Assembly (NCBI GenBank): GCA_043762265.1
Contig: JAYUMV010000542.1
Span: 1-20,863, forward strand
Source: JANXLO01 sp043762265
GTDB lineage: Bacteria > Armatimonadota > Chthonomonadetes > Chthonomonadales > Chthonomonadaceae
Length of the DNA stretch: 20,863 nucleotides
Reading direction: 5' to 3'
Part shown: piece after piece, positions 1 to 6,508 of the stretch
How the letters are laid out: each line of letters begins with the position of its first letter
Position numbering within the stretch: position 1 is the first letter of the stretch
Translations under genes and position numbers: made by a program
The notes under the pieces: model-generated
The model's database searches: none
What the model saw: the letters and a program-made list of their open reading frames with translations, nothing else
Told to the model about the DNA's origin: nothing

Positions 1-307
1 CCTACGACGCAAGGACAACGAAGATCATCCCTTGTGGAAACCGACCCCGGTCTGCCACCGACGCAAATACACGTCAGGGAGGATCACATAATGACGCCGA
101 TTTGGGGGACCGTAATATAAGGAACAGTCCCGTGAACAACGGAGTTCAGCGCGCCGCCGATGCCTTTCCACCACATACAGGTGGAGCGGACGCTGAGCCG
201 AATAGCTCTCTGTAATCGAATGTCACACTATTAGTGCACTGGCAAAGGCGCTTGGATTTGGACAGGGTAAATTTTTTTTGAAGCGTCGAAAAGGCGTTGA
301 ATAAGGA
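1..307. other. Left-edge spacer without a defensible gene
   Basis: This stretch lies downstream of leuD and runs to the window edge. Several frames stay open for 30 to 70 codons, including a rightward one ending at about 215 and a leftward one from about 222 to 25. None has a convincing start, a ribosome site with sensible length, or a recognisable domain. A short open frame at 91-120 sits behind a good GGGAGG, but it encodes only nine residues. A small hairpin (CCACC/GGTGG) lies at 167-183. Fragments of a decayed gene or the tail of a gene that begins outside the window are both possible. Confidence 0.4.
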
Positions 308-354
308 GATTATAAAGGAAAGGCAGGAGGCGCTCAATAGAACTTTCTCCTGCC
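308..354 (-). terminator. Probable intrinsic terminator of leuCD
   Basis: On the minus strand, about 20 bases after the leuD stop codon, a perfect 8-bp stem GGCAGGAG/CTCCTGCC (347-354 and 322-329) closes a 17-base loop. It is followed at once by a T-rich run (TTTCCTTTAT). The position and orientation fit termination of the leftward leuC-leuD transcript. The loop is larger than in a classic terminator, so the call is probable rather than certain. Confidence 0.55.
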
Positions 355-373
355 CAGAGAGGGATCTCAAGAC

Positions 374-988
374 TCAGGCCGCGACACGACGTTTCCAGGT
401 GGGACGCGCCGATTCGTATGCGGCAATGGCATCGACGTGCTGCAAGGTCAGCCCAATGTCGTCCAGGCCGTTCAGCAGGCAGTGTCGGCGGAAAGGATCG
501 ACCTCGAAGGATGTAGAAAATCCCTGTTCGTCCTGGACTGTCTGGGTTTCCAGGTCTACGGTCATCCGGTAACCAGGCGTCGCCTTAGCGCGGGCCAGCA
601 GCAGGTCCACGGTCTCTTCCGGCAGGGTTACCGGCAGAATACCGTTCTTGAAGCAGTTGTTGTAGAAGATATCGGCATAGGAGGGTGCGATAAGCGCCCG
701 GAAGCCGTAGTCGTTCAGCGCCCAGGGTGCATGCTCCCGGGAGGAGCCGCACCCGAAGTTCTTCCCTGCGAGCAGCACCGTGGCGCCCTGCACCCCCGGC
801 GCATTGAGTTCGAAGGCGGGATCGGGCGTCTTACCATCGTTCTGATACCGCCAGTCGAAGAAGAGAAACTCGCCGAAGCCGGTGCGCTCGATCCGCTTCA
901 GAAACTGTTTGGGAATGATCTGATCGGTATCGACATTGACGCGGTCGAGCGGGGCGATAAGGCCCGTGATGCGGACAAACGGTTCCAT
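374..988 (-). CDS. leuD: 3-isopropylmalate dehydratase small subunit
   Basis: Small subunit of isopropylmalate isomerase, which with LeuC converts 2-isopropylmalate to 3-isopropylmalate in leucine synthesis in the cytoplasm. The 204-residue length is normal for the family. The N-terminus shows the family signature around VDTDQIIPKQFL (residues 19-30). The swivel-domain motif GKNFGCGSSREHAPWAL lies near residues 75-91, and YADIFYNNCFKNGILP follows. The ATG start is preceded by AGAGGAC at suitable spacing. The gene begins 15 bases after the leuC stop codon, so the two are surely co-transcribed and give a 1:1 heterodimer. No truncation or missing conserved segment is seen. The homologous homoaconitase and archaeal subfamilies are less likely because LeuC is of the full-length bacterial type. 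Confidence 0.96.
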   Translation of the reverse strand: MEPFVRITGLIAPLDRVNVDTDQIIPKQFLKRIERTGFGEFLFFDWRYQNDGKTPDPAFELNAPGVQGATVLLAGKNFGCGSSREHAPWALNDYGFRALIAPSYADIFYNNCFKNGILPVTLPEETVDLLLARAKATPGYRMTVDLETQTVQDEQGFSTSFEVDPFRRHCLLNGLDDIGLTLQHVDAIAAYESARPTWKRRVAA

Positions 989-1003
989 AGAATACGGTCC
1001 TCT

Positions 1004-2404
1004 CTATTTCCAGTCGCGGATGTCGACGAAGTGGCCCGCGATAGCAGCGGCTGCAGCCATCTGCGGACTGACGAGATGCGTGCGCCCCCCTTTGCCTTGC
1101 CGCCCTTCAAAGTTGCGGTTCGAGGTCGAAGCGCAGCGCTGGCCTGGCTGGAGGATGTCGGGATTCATGCCGAGGCACATGGAGCAGCCGGGCTCACGCC
1201 AGTCGAAACCAGCGGCGCGGAAGATCGCATCCAACCCCTCCGCCTCCGCCTGCGCTTTTACGGCGTGGGAGCCGGGCACGACCATCGCATGGACATTCGG
1301 ATGCACGGTACGGCCCTGCGCGACGGCGGCAGCGGCCCTCAGGTCTTCAATGCGCCCATTCGTGCAAGAGCCGATAAAGACTTTCTCCAAAGTCAACTCT
1401 TGAAGCGGAGTGCCCGGTGTCAGCCCCATATACTCTAGTGCCCTCACGACCGCGCGGCGGTCGGAATCGGACTCTAGCCCGGCAGGGTCCGGCACGACAC
1501 CCGTGATAGGAAGCACCATACCAGGGCTGGTTCCCCAGGAGATATAGGGCGCGATGTCTGCGGCGTGGAGTTCGACGAGTGTGTCGAAGGTCGCACCGGC
1601 ATCGGTCGGAAGTTGCCGCCACGAGAGGAGGGCAGCGTCCCATTCGGCTCCCTGGGGAGCGAAGGGACGGCCTTGGATGTAGTCGAAAGTCTTCTCATCC
1701 GGCGCGATCATGCCTGCGCGTGCGCCCGCCTCGATGCTCATATTGCAGACCGTCATGCGGGCTTCCATACTGAGGGCACGGATGACCTCTCCGGTATACT
1801 CGACGGCATAGCCGGTCGCGCCGTCCGTGCCGATCTTGCCGATAATGGCAAGAATCACATCCTTCGCCGTGACCCCTGGCCCCAGCTCGCCGTCGATACG
1901 GATCTCCATGGTCTTCGGCTTCGACTGAGGCAGGCATTGGGTCGCGAGGACATGCTCGACTTCGCTGGTCCCGATCCCAAACGCGAGCGCACCGAACGCG
2001 CCATGCGTACTGGTATGACTGTCGCCACAGACAATCGTCTGTCCGGGCTGGGTGATCCCCAACTCTGGCCCGATCACATGCACGATACCCTGACGGCGAT
2101 CGTGGATGTCGTACAGCGTGATTCCGAACTCGGCGCAGTTGGTGGCGAGCGCCTGCATCTGCTTGAGGGCGATCTGATCGGTGATCGGCAGCGAACGGTC
2201 GGTCGTAGGGACGTTGTGGTCCATGGTCGCAACCGTGAGGTCTGGGCGTCGAACCTTCCGTCCGGTCATGCGCAGCCCGTCAAATGCCTGCGGAGAGGTG
2301 ACTTCGTGAACCAGATGCAGGTCGATATAGAGCAGCGCAGGCTGCCCTGGCTCCTCCCGCACGACATGTGCGTCCCATAGCTTTTCAAACATCGTCTTCG
2401 GCAT
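1004..2404 (-). CDS. leuC: 3-isopropylmalate dehydratase large subunit
   Basis: Large, iron-sulfur subunit of isopropylmalate isomerase (second step of leucine biosynthesis), an aconitase-family enzyme. The 466 residues match the bacterial LeuC length. The three cysteines that hold the 4Fe-4S cluster are visible at residue 347 (in GSCTNGR), 407 and 410 (in CSMCLGMN). The motif CGDSHTSTHGAFGALAFGIG sits near 126-145. The start ATG lies about ten bases after AGGAGG. A promoter is recognisable just upstream and leuD follows after 15 bases. The leader is only about 25-30 bases, too short to hold a leucine attenuator peptide, so any feedback control of this operon would have to be by another route. 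Confidence 0.97.
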   Translation of the reverse strand: MPKTMFEKLWDAHVVREEPGQPALLYIDLHLVHEVTSPQAFDGLRMTGRKVRRPDLTVATMDHNVPTTDRSLPITDQIALKQMQALATNCAEFGITLYDIHDRRQGIVHVIGPELGITQPGQTIVCGDSHTSTHGAFGALAFGIGTSEVEHVLATQCLPQSKPKTMEIRIDGELGPGVTAKDVILAIIGKIGTDGATGYAVEYTGEVIRALSMEARMTVCNMSIEAGARAGMIAPDEKTFDYIQGRPFAPQGAEWDAALLSWRQLPTDAGATFDTLVELHAADIAPYISWGTSPGMVLPITGVVPDPAGLESDSDRRAVVRALEYMGLTPGTPLQELTLEKVFIGSCTNGRIEDLRAAAAVAQGRTVHPNVHAMVVPGSHAVKAQAEAEGLDAIFRAAGFDWREPGCSMCLGMNPDILQPGQRCASTSNRNFEGRQGKGGRTHLVSPQMAAAAAIAGHFVDIRDWK

Positions 2405-2414
2405 AGATATGGAT

Positions 2415-2420
2415 CCTCCT
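2415..2420 (-). promoter_or_regulatory. Ribosome binding site of leuC
   Basis: A perfect AGGAGG reads on the minus strand ten bases before the leuC ATG. It supports that start codon over later in-frame ATGs. Confidence 0.7.
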
Positions 2421-2435
2421 CGATACTCTAAATAG

Positions 2436-2465
2436 ATTATATCTCAGGACGCCCTGAAAGTCCAA
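2436..2465 (-). promoter_or_regulatory. Sigma-70-type promoter of leuCD
   Basis: Reading leftward, TTGGAC (2465-2460) and a perfect TATAAT (2441-2436) are separated by 18 bases. Transcription would begin near 2430, about 25 bases before the leuC ATG. The match to the consensus is good and the position is right. No operator palindrome stands out around it. Confidence 0.65.
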
Positions 2466-2526
2466 AACTTAGTTTGAATAGGAACGATAGATACAGACTA
2501 TGAATTCAAAAAAATGCGCATTCAGA

Positions 2527-2560
2527 ACAGGAATACAGGAAGGAAGGAATACAGGAACAA
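2527..2560. repeat. ACAGGA-type short direct repeats
   Basis: The spacer between leuC and the small gene at 2666 contains GGAATACAGGAA-like units repeated in close succession (ACAGGAATACAGGAA at 2527-2541, and GGAATACAGGAAC ending near 2557). Motifs of the same form (ACAGGATTTACAGGATT, minus strand) occur at 6445-6461 near the insertion element. This may be a dispersed intergenic repeat family, but only two loci are visible here. Confidence 0.4.
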
Positions 2561-2566
2561 TACAAA

Positions 2567-2626
2567 AGAGAAGAAAAGAAACTTCTTGATCTCTTCTCTC
2601 TCCTTCCTTTACAAGGGAAGAGAGGC
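2567..2626 (-). terminator. Hairpin-rich terminator region after the small gene
   Basis: Two stems lie downstream of the leftward gene that ends at 2666. One pairs AGAGAAGA (2567-2574) with TCTTCTCT (2592-2599). The other is a CTTCC/GGGAAG stem with flanking CTCTC/GAGAG around 2596-2624. Reading leftward, the first is followed by TTTTGTATTG. The arrangement fits intrinsic termination, but the stems are AT-rich and imperfect. Confidence 0.4.
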
Positions 2627-2665
2627 CTTTACGGCGAAGCGGCGCCAGGTGAAGGCTATGGATAG

Positions 2666-2899
2666 TCACTCCTTGTCTTGCTCGTCTCCCTCCCCCCCCA
2701 GCAGTGAACGCGCCTGTTTGAGGCGGCCGGAGGCTTTGTCACCGCCCTTTTTCAAAGCCTCGATGTCTTCCATCGAGAGATAGAGATGCTTCAGGCCCTC
2801 CAGATCGGCTCCCGACAGGTCCAGGACGATCCAACCTTCCGGTTCTGACTTGCCCTGGTAGAGAGAAGTGAAACGCATGCGATTGCGCGGAAATAACAT
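2666..2899 (-). CDS. Small hypothetical protein, 77 residues
   Basis: I do not recognise this gene. It is supported as real by AAGGAGAC seven bases before its ATG and by a hairpin-rich region after its stop. The product is a soluble 77-residue protein with no membrane segment. The first half looks like a small beta-rich fold (RMRFTSLYQGK, then EGWIVLDLSGADLEGL). The second half is charged and helical (SMEDIEALKKGGDKASGRLKQ) and ends in a very acidic tail. No cysteine pairs or nucleotide-binding motifs are present. It lies 154 bases downstream of the hydantoinase gene on the same strand and could share its transcript. There is no basis for a function. Confidence 0.6.
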   Translation of the reverse strand: MLFPRNRMRFTSLYQGKSEPEGWIVLDLSGADLEGLKHLYLSMEDIEALKKGGDKASGRLKQARSLLGGEGDEQDKE

Positions 2900-3005
2900 C
2901 AGAGTCTCCTTTTCGGAACGGCCTGCTACGGCGCATGGGGTCTACTTCGACAGGAACGGCGCTGCTCCCTGCCGACTTTCGCCTGCTCCTGCAAACGGCG
3001 TGAGA

Positions 3006-3024
3006 TCCATTCGTCAGGAATGGA
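3006..3024. other. Perfect hairpin after the hydantoinase gene
   Basis: TCCATTC and GAATGGA form a 7-bp stem around a 5-base loop, about 30 bases beyond the hydantoinase stop codon on the minus strand. No T-tract follows in either direction, so it may be an mRNA 3' end stabiliser or a weak terminator rather than a classic intrinsic one. Confidence 0.4.
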
Positions 3025-3053
3025 GCGGGTCGGGCGAGTAGAAAAGGAAGTGG

Positions 3054-5174
3054 TCAGGCTTGGCGGCGGAGGCAGAGAAGGGCGAGGGGGACGTCGGGGG
3101 AGTAGCCGGAGAGTTCGGTGGTGGCGAGGGTGGCGATCTGATCGCGGGTCTGGAGGCCGGAGAGGTCGATGAGACGGCTGCCGCAGAGAAGGTAGAGGTC
3201 GGGCAGGACGGCGCCGGAGTCGCCATAGGTGGTGGCGGCCTTAAGAACCTGATCCAGAGCGGTCTGCCACTTACCGACGGGGCTGACCTGCACCGTCAAA
3301 CCTTCTTTGGCGAGGCGGACGATGCCTTCGCTGTCCAGCACGCGGAAATGATGCCGCTCTTTGCGCATAAGGCCGAACAGCGCTTTTTCGGTCAAGATGC
3401 CCTCGAATACCCACCACCCCCCGACCTGCGCGACCGTTTTGACGGCGACGCTGCCAATAGCGGCGGCGGCGATGGCTTGCAGTTCGGGTTCGGTACGGGT
3501 CGGGGTCTGAATGTTTCGGGCGCGGAGTTCGGTCGCGCCGGTCGCGGTGGCGCGCACGAGGTTGCGCACGGGATCGACTTCGACATGGACTTCGATGGTG
3601 CCTTCTGCCGCCCCTGAGCGCAGAGCCGCCTCTTCCGCCTCGCGCCGTACGCGCAGAATGTCCTGCTGCGTGGGGGAGGGGAGCATGCGTTCGACGGTCT
3701 CGCGGACGAGCGCTAAGGCCACGCCTATAGGGGAAATCACCTGATGGTTACGCGCCAGTCGCCACTCCATGCCGAGCGCCGCGCCGAGGGCCGGGACCAG
3801 CGCTGCCGCTCCTCCTCCGCCTCCGATCAAGGTCGTGCCGCGCTTCTCCAGCTTGTAGTGCTGCAAGAGGGCTTCTATCGTCGGCGTCACCTTTGCAGTG
3901 GCCACGCGCAGCACCTCCTGCGCCGCTGCTTCCACCGTTCTGCCCAATTGCTCTGCCAGTGGCAAGAACGCTCGTCGCGCCGATTCCGCATTGCCAAACG
4001 CATAGTGTTCTGGCAAAACGAGGCCGAGCAGGTTGGCGGCGCAGGCGGTCGTCAGAGCGAAACAGAGGCCGTTGGCGCAGCGAACGCGCAGGTAGTCTTC
4101 CGGATCGCCGGGACGAGGTGCAAAACTTTCCAACACCGGGGAGATAATGTCGGCCGGATTCGCGTAGACCGCATACTCCAAACCTGCGATATGGGCGCTG
4201 CGTGGGCCGACATCCGTGATACGTCCGTTGGCCAGTCGCAGCAGCGATCCGCCTGCCACTCCCACGGTGCGCACATCCAGAGAGCGCACATAGGTCTTGT
4301 GCCCGCCCACCTCCGCGTACTCCACCATGACGCGCCCGTCCCGCACGGCGCTGATATCGACGCTGGTGCCGCCCACCTCCAGAAACAGACCCTGTGACAC
4401 CTTTTCGTACATCAACGCGCCCGCCACGCCCGCCGCCGGACCGGAAAGAAGCGTTAAAATCGGTCTTCGACGCACCTCTCCGACCGTCATCACGCCGCCA
4501 TCGCAGCGCATGATCATCAGAGGCGCAGGGATGCCAGTCTGCTGCACCGAACGCTCCGTCATGTCGGCTGTCTCGACCATGCGTGGCAGGATCGAGGCGT
4601 TGATCACTGCCGTCCGCGTCCGCACCCGCAGCCCATAGAGGCTGGAGATCTCGTACGTTCCGGTCGCCGGAAGCCCCTCCCCATTTGCCGCCGCTACGAT
4701 CTTCTGCTCCAGCGTCGGATCGTCCACGGAAAAAGCCGAGGCGGCCACAATGACGCCCGCTCCCCGCTCCCGCAACAGGCGCACTGCCGTCCCGAACTCC
4801 TCCGTCTCGACAAACGTATGGAACGTCTCGAGCTTCTTCCCCGGTGCGAGTTCCAGGCTGCCGACCTGTGTCTCCGAACGCACCCGAGTCCCCTCCAACC
4901 CTTTTCCTGCTCCTACGATGCCGACTGGCGTCACATCGCCTTCCAGAAGCGCATTGGTCGCCTGAGTCGTGCCGTGTGCGATAAACCGAACTTGCTCCGG
5001 CGCGATCCCCACCAACTGCATCAACTGTTGCAGCGCCTGCACGATGCCCAGCGCCACGCCCTCCGGCGCGGTATGCGTCGTCGGCGTTTTGACCTGACCG
5101 AGCAGTTCGCCCGTTCCGTCCTCCAGCGCCACCGCATCGGTGAACGTCCCACCGACATCGATCCCGATGCGCAC
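3054..5174 (-). CDS. Hydantoinase/oxoprolinase family protein (HyuA-like), start disrupted
   Basis: Member of the hydantoinase A / 5-oxoprolinase family, ATP-dependent amidohydrolases with an actin-like ATPase fold acting on cyclic amides; the substrate cannot be told here. The conserved part opens with RIGIDVGGTFTDAVAL, the N-terminal phosphate-binding motif. About 80 residues on comes HGTTQATNALLEGDVTP. The central Hydantoinase_A region includes MRCDGGVMTVGE, LSGPAAGVAGA and a late glycine-rich GGGGGAAALVPALG. A C-terminal domain of about 200 residues follows. No hydantoinase B partner lies nearby. The frame stays open upstream to 5432, but there it runs through the end of the IS element and the 3' part of tnpB in another frame. 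The native start was probably lost at the insertion. The GTG at 5174 is the first start codon outside the element but lacks a close ribosome site; in-element GTG (5276) or TTG (5261) starts are alternatives. Confidence 0.8.
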   Translation of the reverse strand: MRIGIDVGGTFTDAVALEDGTGELLGQVKTPTTHTAPEGVALGIVQALQQLMQLVGIAPEQVRFIAHGTTQATNALLEGDVTPVGIVGAGKGLEGTRVRSETQVGSLELAPGKKLETFHTFVETEEFGTAVRLLRERGAGVIVAASAFSVDDPTLEQKIVAAANGEGLPATGTYEISSLYGLRVRTRTAVINASILPRMVETADMTERSVQQTGIPAPLMIMRCDGGVMTVGEVRRRPILTLLSGPAAGVAGALMYEKVSQGLFLEVGGTSVDISAVRDGRVMVEYAEVGGHKTYVRSLDVRTVGVAGGSLLRLANGRITDVGPRSAHIAGLEYAVYANPADIISPVLESFAPRPGDPEDYLRVRCANGLCFALTTACAANLLGLVLPEHYAFGNAESARRAFLPLAEQLGRTVEAAAQEVLRVATAKVTPTIEALLQHYKLEKRGTTLIGGGGGAAALVPALGAALGMEWRLARNHQVISPIGVALALVRETVERMLPSPTQQDILRVRREAEEAALRSGAAEGTIEVHVEVDPVRNLVRATATGATELRARNIQTPTRTEPELQAIAAAAIGSVAVKTVAQVGGWWVFEGILTEKALFGLMRKERHHFRVLDSEGIVRLAKEGLTVQVSPVGKWQTALDQVLKAATTYGDSGAVLPDLYLLCGSRLIDLSGLQTRDQIATLATTELSGYSPDVPLALLCLRRQA

Positions 5175-5214
5175 CGCCCGCGCAGCGGCAGAAGAAGAAA
5201 ATCCTGTGACTACT

Positions 5215-5237
5215 CCACGGCCACTAAAGTGGCATGG
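5215..5237 (-). repeat. Right-end hairpin of the IS element / candidate omega-RNA 3' scaffold
   Basis: GCCAC(TTTA)GTGGC is a perfect inner stem, extended by CCA/TGG with small bulges. It lies 17 bases beyond the tnpB stop codon and 5 bases before the inferred element end. In IS200/IS605 elements such a subterminal hairpin is recognised by TnpA. The transcript covering the end of tnpB and the right end serves as TnpB's guide RNA, whose guide begins just outside the element. Whether an RNA is made here is inference. Confidence 0.5.
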
Positions 5238-5253
5238 CTTCTCGGTCGGTGTT

Positions 5254-6285
5254 CTAACCAAGCCGTGTAGCCCCACGGCCTTTTTCCAAGACGTTGTTGC
5301 CTGAGTTCGTGTCCCGATCCAGAGACAGACCACAGACAGGGCATGCGTGCCAACGTTCCCAAAGTTGCTTTTTGGCACGATACCCACAACCCGAGCAGTC
5401 CTGACTCGTGAATGCAGGATCCACTTCGACATAGATTCGACCGGCGCTTGCAGCCTTCGAGGAAACTATCTGTCGAAACGAATACCAGCCCGCATCCAGA
5501 ATGCTTTTGTTCAGCCCCGCTTTTGCCGCGTGACCGTTGGGAAGAAACTGCCCGGTTTCAGGGTCCTGTTTTGGGGCAGGAGAAGCGGACATGTTCGAGA
5601 CGTCGAGGGCTTCGACAGCGATCAAGCCGAAGCGGTTGACGATCTTTCTCGCCTCCTGGTGGTGGAAATCATGAAGCGGTTCCTCTTCAACTTCGCAGGA
5701 AACCGTGACGAACCACTTTCCGCCCTGGCGTTTCACCGACATGGTTTTCGGAGTGCCGCAAAGAGGGCGATGAATAATTGCCTTTAAGGTGCCGATCTTG
5801 GAGAGACAGACTGAATTCTGCTCTACAAGGTCGCACTGCGCGCACTCCAAATCCTTCCTTTCCGCAGGAAGGATTTTATTGCCGTTGCCGTACTCTTTCC
5901 AGGTGAGGCTATCGTAGACCCCTCTGCCTTTCTTGCGGGGAGGCTGAGGGCATTTCTCGTCCTTCTTGAGCCGACCGGCTTGCTTTCGGACCTGATAGTC
6001 TTGCAGACGCCGGAAGTAGGATTCGTAAGCCCGTTGAATGCGCACGGCGACATTCTGCAAGAGATGCGCGTGAACCGTGGAGAGTTCCGGATGAGCGGCT
6101 TTCCACTGCGCGATCTTCTTCTCTTGCTCACACTGGGTAGGGGCTTTGCCGTCTATCTCGTAACGGAACTTGCGGTCGTGCAGAAAACAGTTGTAGAGTC
6201 CTCGGCACACGTCCAGAGTCGCTTGCAGTTTTCTCTCCTGCGAACGCGTGGGATAGAGGCGGTATTTGAAGGTCTTTATGTTCAT
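5254..6285 (-). CDS. tnpB: TnpB-like protein with an internal deletion of the RuvC-I segment
   Basis: TnpB proteins are RNA-guided RuvC nucleases encoded by IS200/IS605 elements. The N-terminus has the typical opening KTFKYRLYPTRSQERKL (4-20) and the helical region with LLQNVAVRIQRAYESYFRR (75-93). RuvC-II is present with glutamate 225 (IAVEALDV). The KSILDAGWYSFRQIV motif (260-274), the zinc ribbon (Cys 297, 300, 315, 318) and RuvC-III DRDTNSGNN (323-331) are also present. What is missing is the block between EEPL (201-204) and DFHHQEARKIVNRFG (206-220). In full-length TnpB this holds the GxDxG motif with the first catalytic aspartate and some 65-75 residues before the RuvC-II glutamate. The protein is 343 residues and its frame is otherwise open, so the loss is in frame. 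It is either a dead remnant or a nuclease-inactive RNA-guided binder. A weak AGCAGG lies almost against the ATG. Confidence 0.85.
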   Translation of the reverse strand: MNIKTFKYRLYPTRSQERKLQATLDVCRGLYNCFLHDRKFRYEIDGKAPTQCEQEKKIAQWKAAHPELSTVHAHLLQNVAVRIQRAYESYFRRLQDYQVRKQAGRLKKDEKCPQPPRKKGRGVYDSLTWKEYGNGNKILPAERKDLECAQCDLVEQNSVCLSKIGTLKAIIHRPLCGTPKTMSVKRQGGKWFVTVSCEVEEEPLHDFHHQEARKIVNRFGLIAVEALDVSNMSASPAPKQDPETGQFLPNGHAAKAGLNKSILDAGWYSFRQIVSSKAASAGRIYVEVDPAFTSQDCSGCGYRAKKQLWERWHACPVCGLSLDRDTNSGNNVLEKGRGATRLG

Positions 6286-6379
6286 CCTGCTTCTTTTACT
6301 ACGAACCGTCGCGCAAAAGCGGAAAGCCCTTGCAAAAACTTTTCTTCCTTCGGTCGGGCTGAAGCCTTTGGGCCGAAAG

Positions 6380-6434
6380 GGAGAAAGAAACCCGCCTAAC
6401 CACAGGATGAATCCGCTGTGGCTTGCGGCGGGTT
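6380..6434 (-). terminator. Strong terminator hairpin of the mtnP operon
   Basis: On the minus strand, about 75 bases past the mtnP stop, a two-tier hairpin forms. The outer stem AACCCGCC/GGCGGGTT (6389-6396 and 6427-6434) is a perfect 8 bp. The inner stem CCACAG/CTGTGG (6400-6405 and 6416-6421) is a perfect 6 bp. Reading leftward it is followed by TTTCTTTCT. That fits a leftward intrinsic terminator for the cluster ending in mtnP. It would also shield tnpB from read-through. It could instead belong to the left end of the IS element. Confidence 0.6.
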
Positions 6435-6444
6435 AGAATCGGTC

Positions 6445-6462
6445 AATCCTGTAAATCCTGTC
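6445..6462. repeat. AATCCTGT tandem motif
   Basis: AATCCTGTAAATCCTGTC is two copies of AATCCTGT one base apart. The same octamer occurs at 5200-5207 immediately at the other side of the IS element, and CATCCTG variants lie at 6470-6475 and 6285-6291. The form (minus strand ACAGGATTTACAGGATT) resembles the ACAGGAATACAGGAA motif at 2527-2541. Confidence 0.45.
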
Positions 6463-6508
6463 TTAAAAACATCCTGCTGCACTCTTCCTGTCCGGCCTTA
6501 CGGGATTG

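Larger units (their letters stand above)
5206..6382 (-). mobile_element. tnpB-only IS200/IS605-type element
   Basis: The element carries a tnpB-like gene (5254-6285) and no tnpA, the layout of a non-autonomous IS605-group element. The right end is well supported. After the tnpB stop comes a hairpin (5215-5237) and then the terminal GTAGTCAC (minus strand) at about 5213-5206, a familiar pattern for right ends in this family. The left end is uncertain. An imperfect hairpin (CCTTCGG/CCGAAAGG, 6347-6380) upstream of tnpB could be the left subterminal hairpin, and I placed the boundary just beyond it. It lies against the start of the hydantoinase gene, in the same orientation. No inverted terminal repeats or target duplication are expected for this family. 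Confidence 0.6.

Noticed and set aside
3..215. Rightward frame open for 70 codons at the window edge
   Set aside because: Codon third positions are not biased as in neighbours and no motif is recognised. A leftward frame over the same stretch is about as open, so neither is called.
437..1438. Long rightward open frame of 333 codons across leuD and leuC
   Set aside because: It is the antisense shadow of two clear enzymes, has no domain and no ribosome site.
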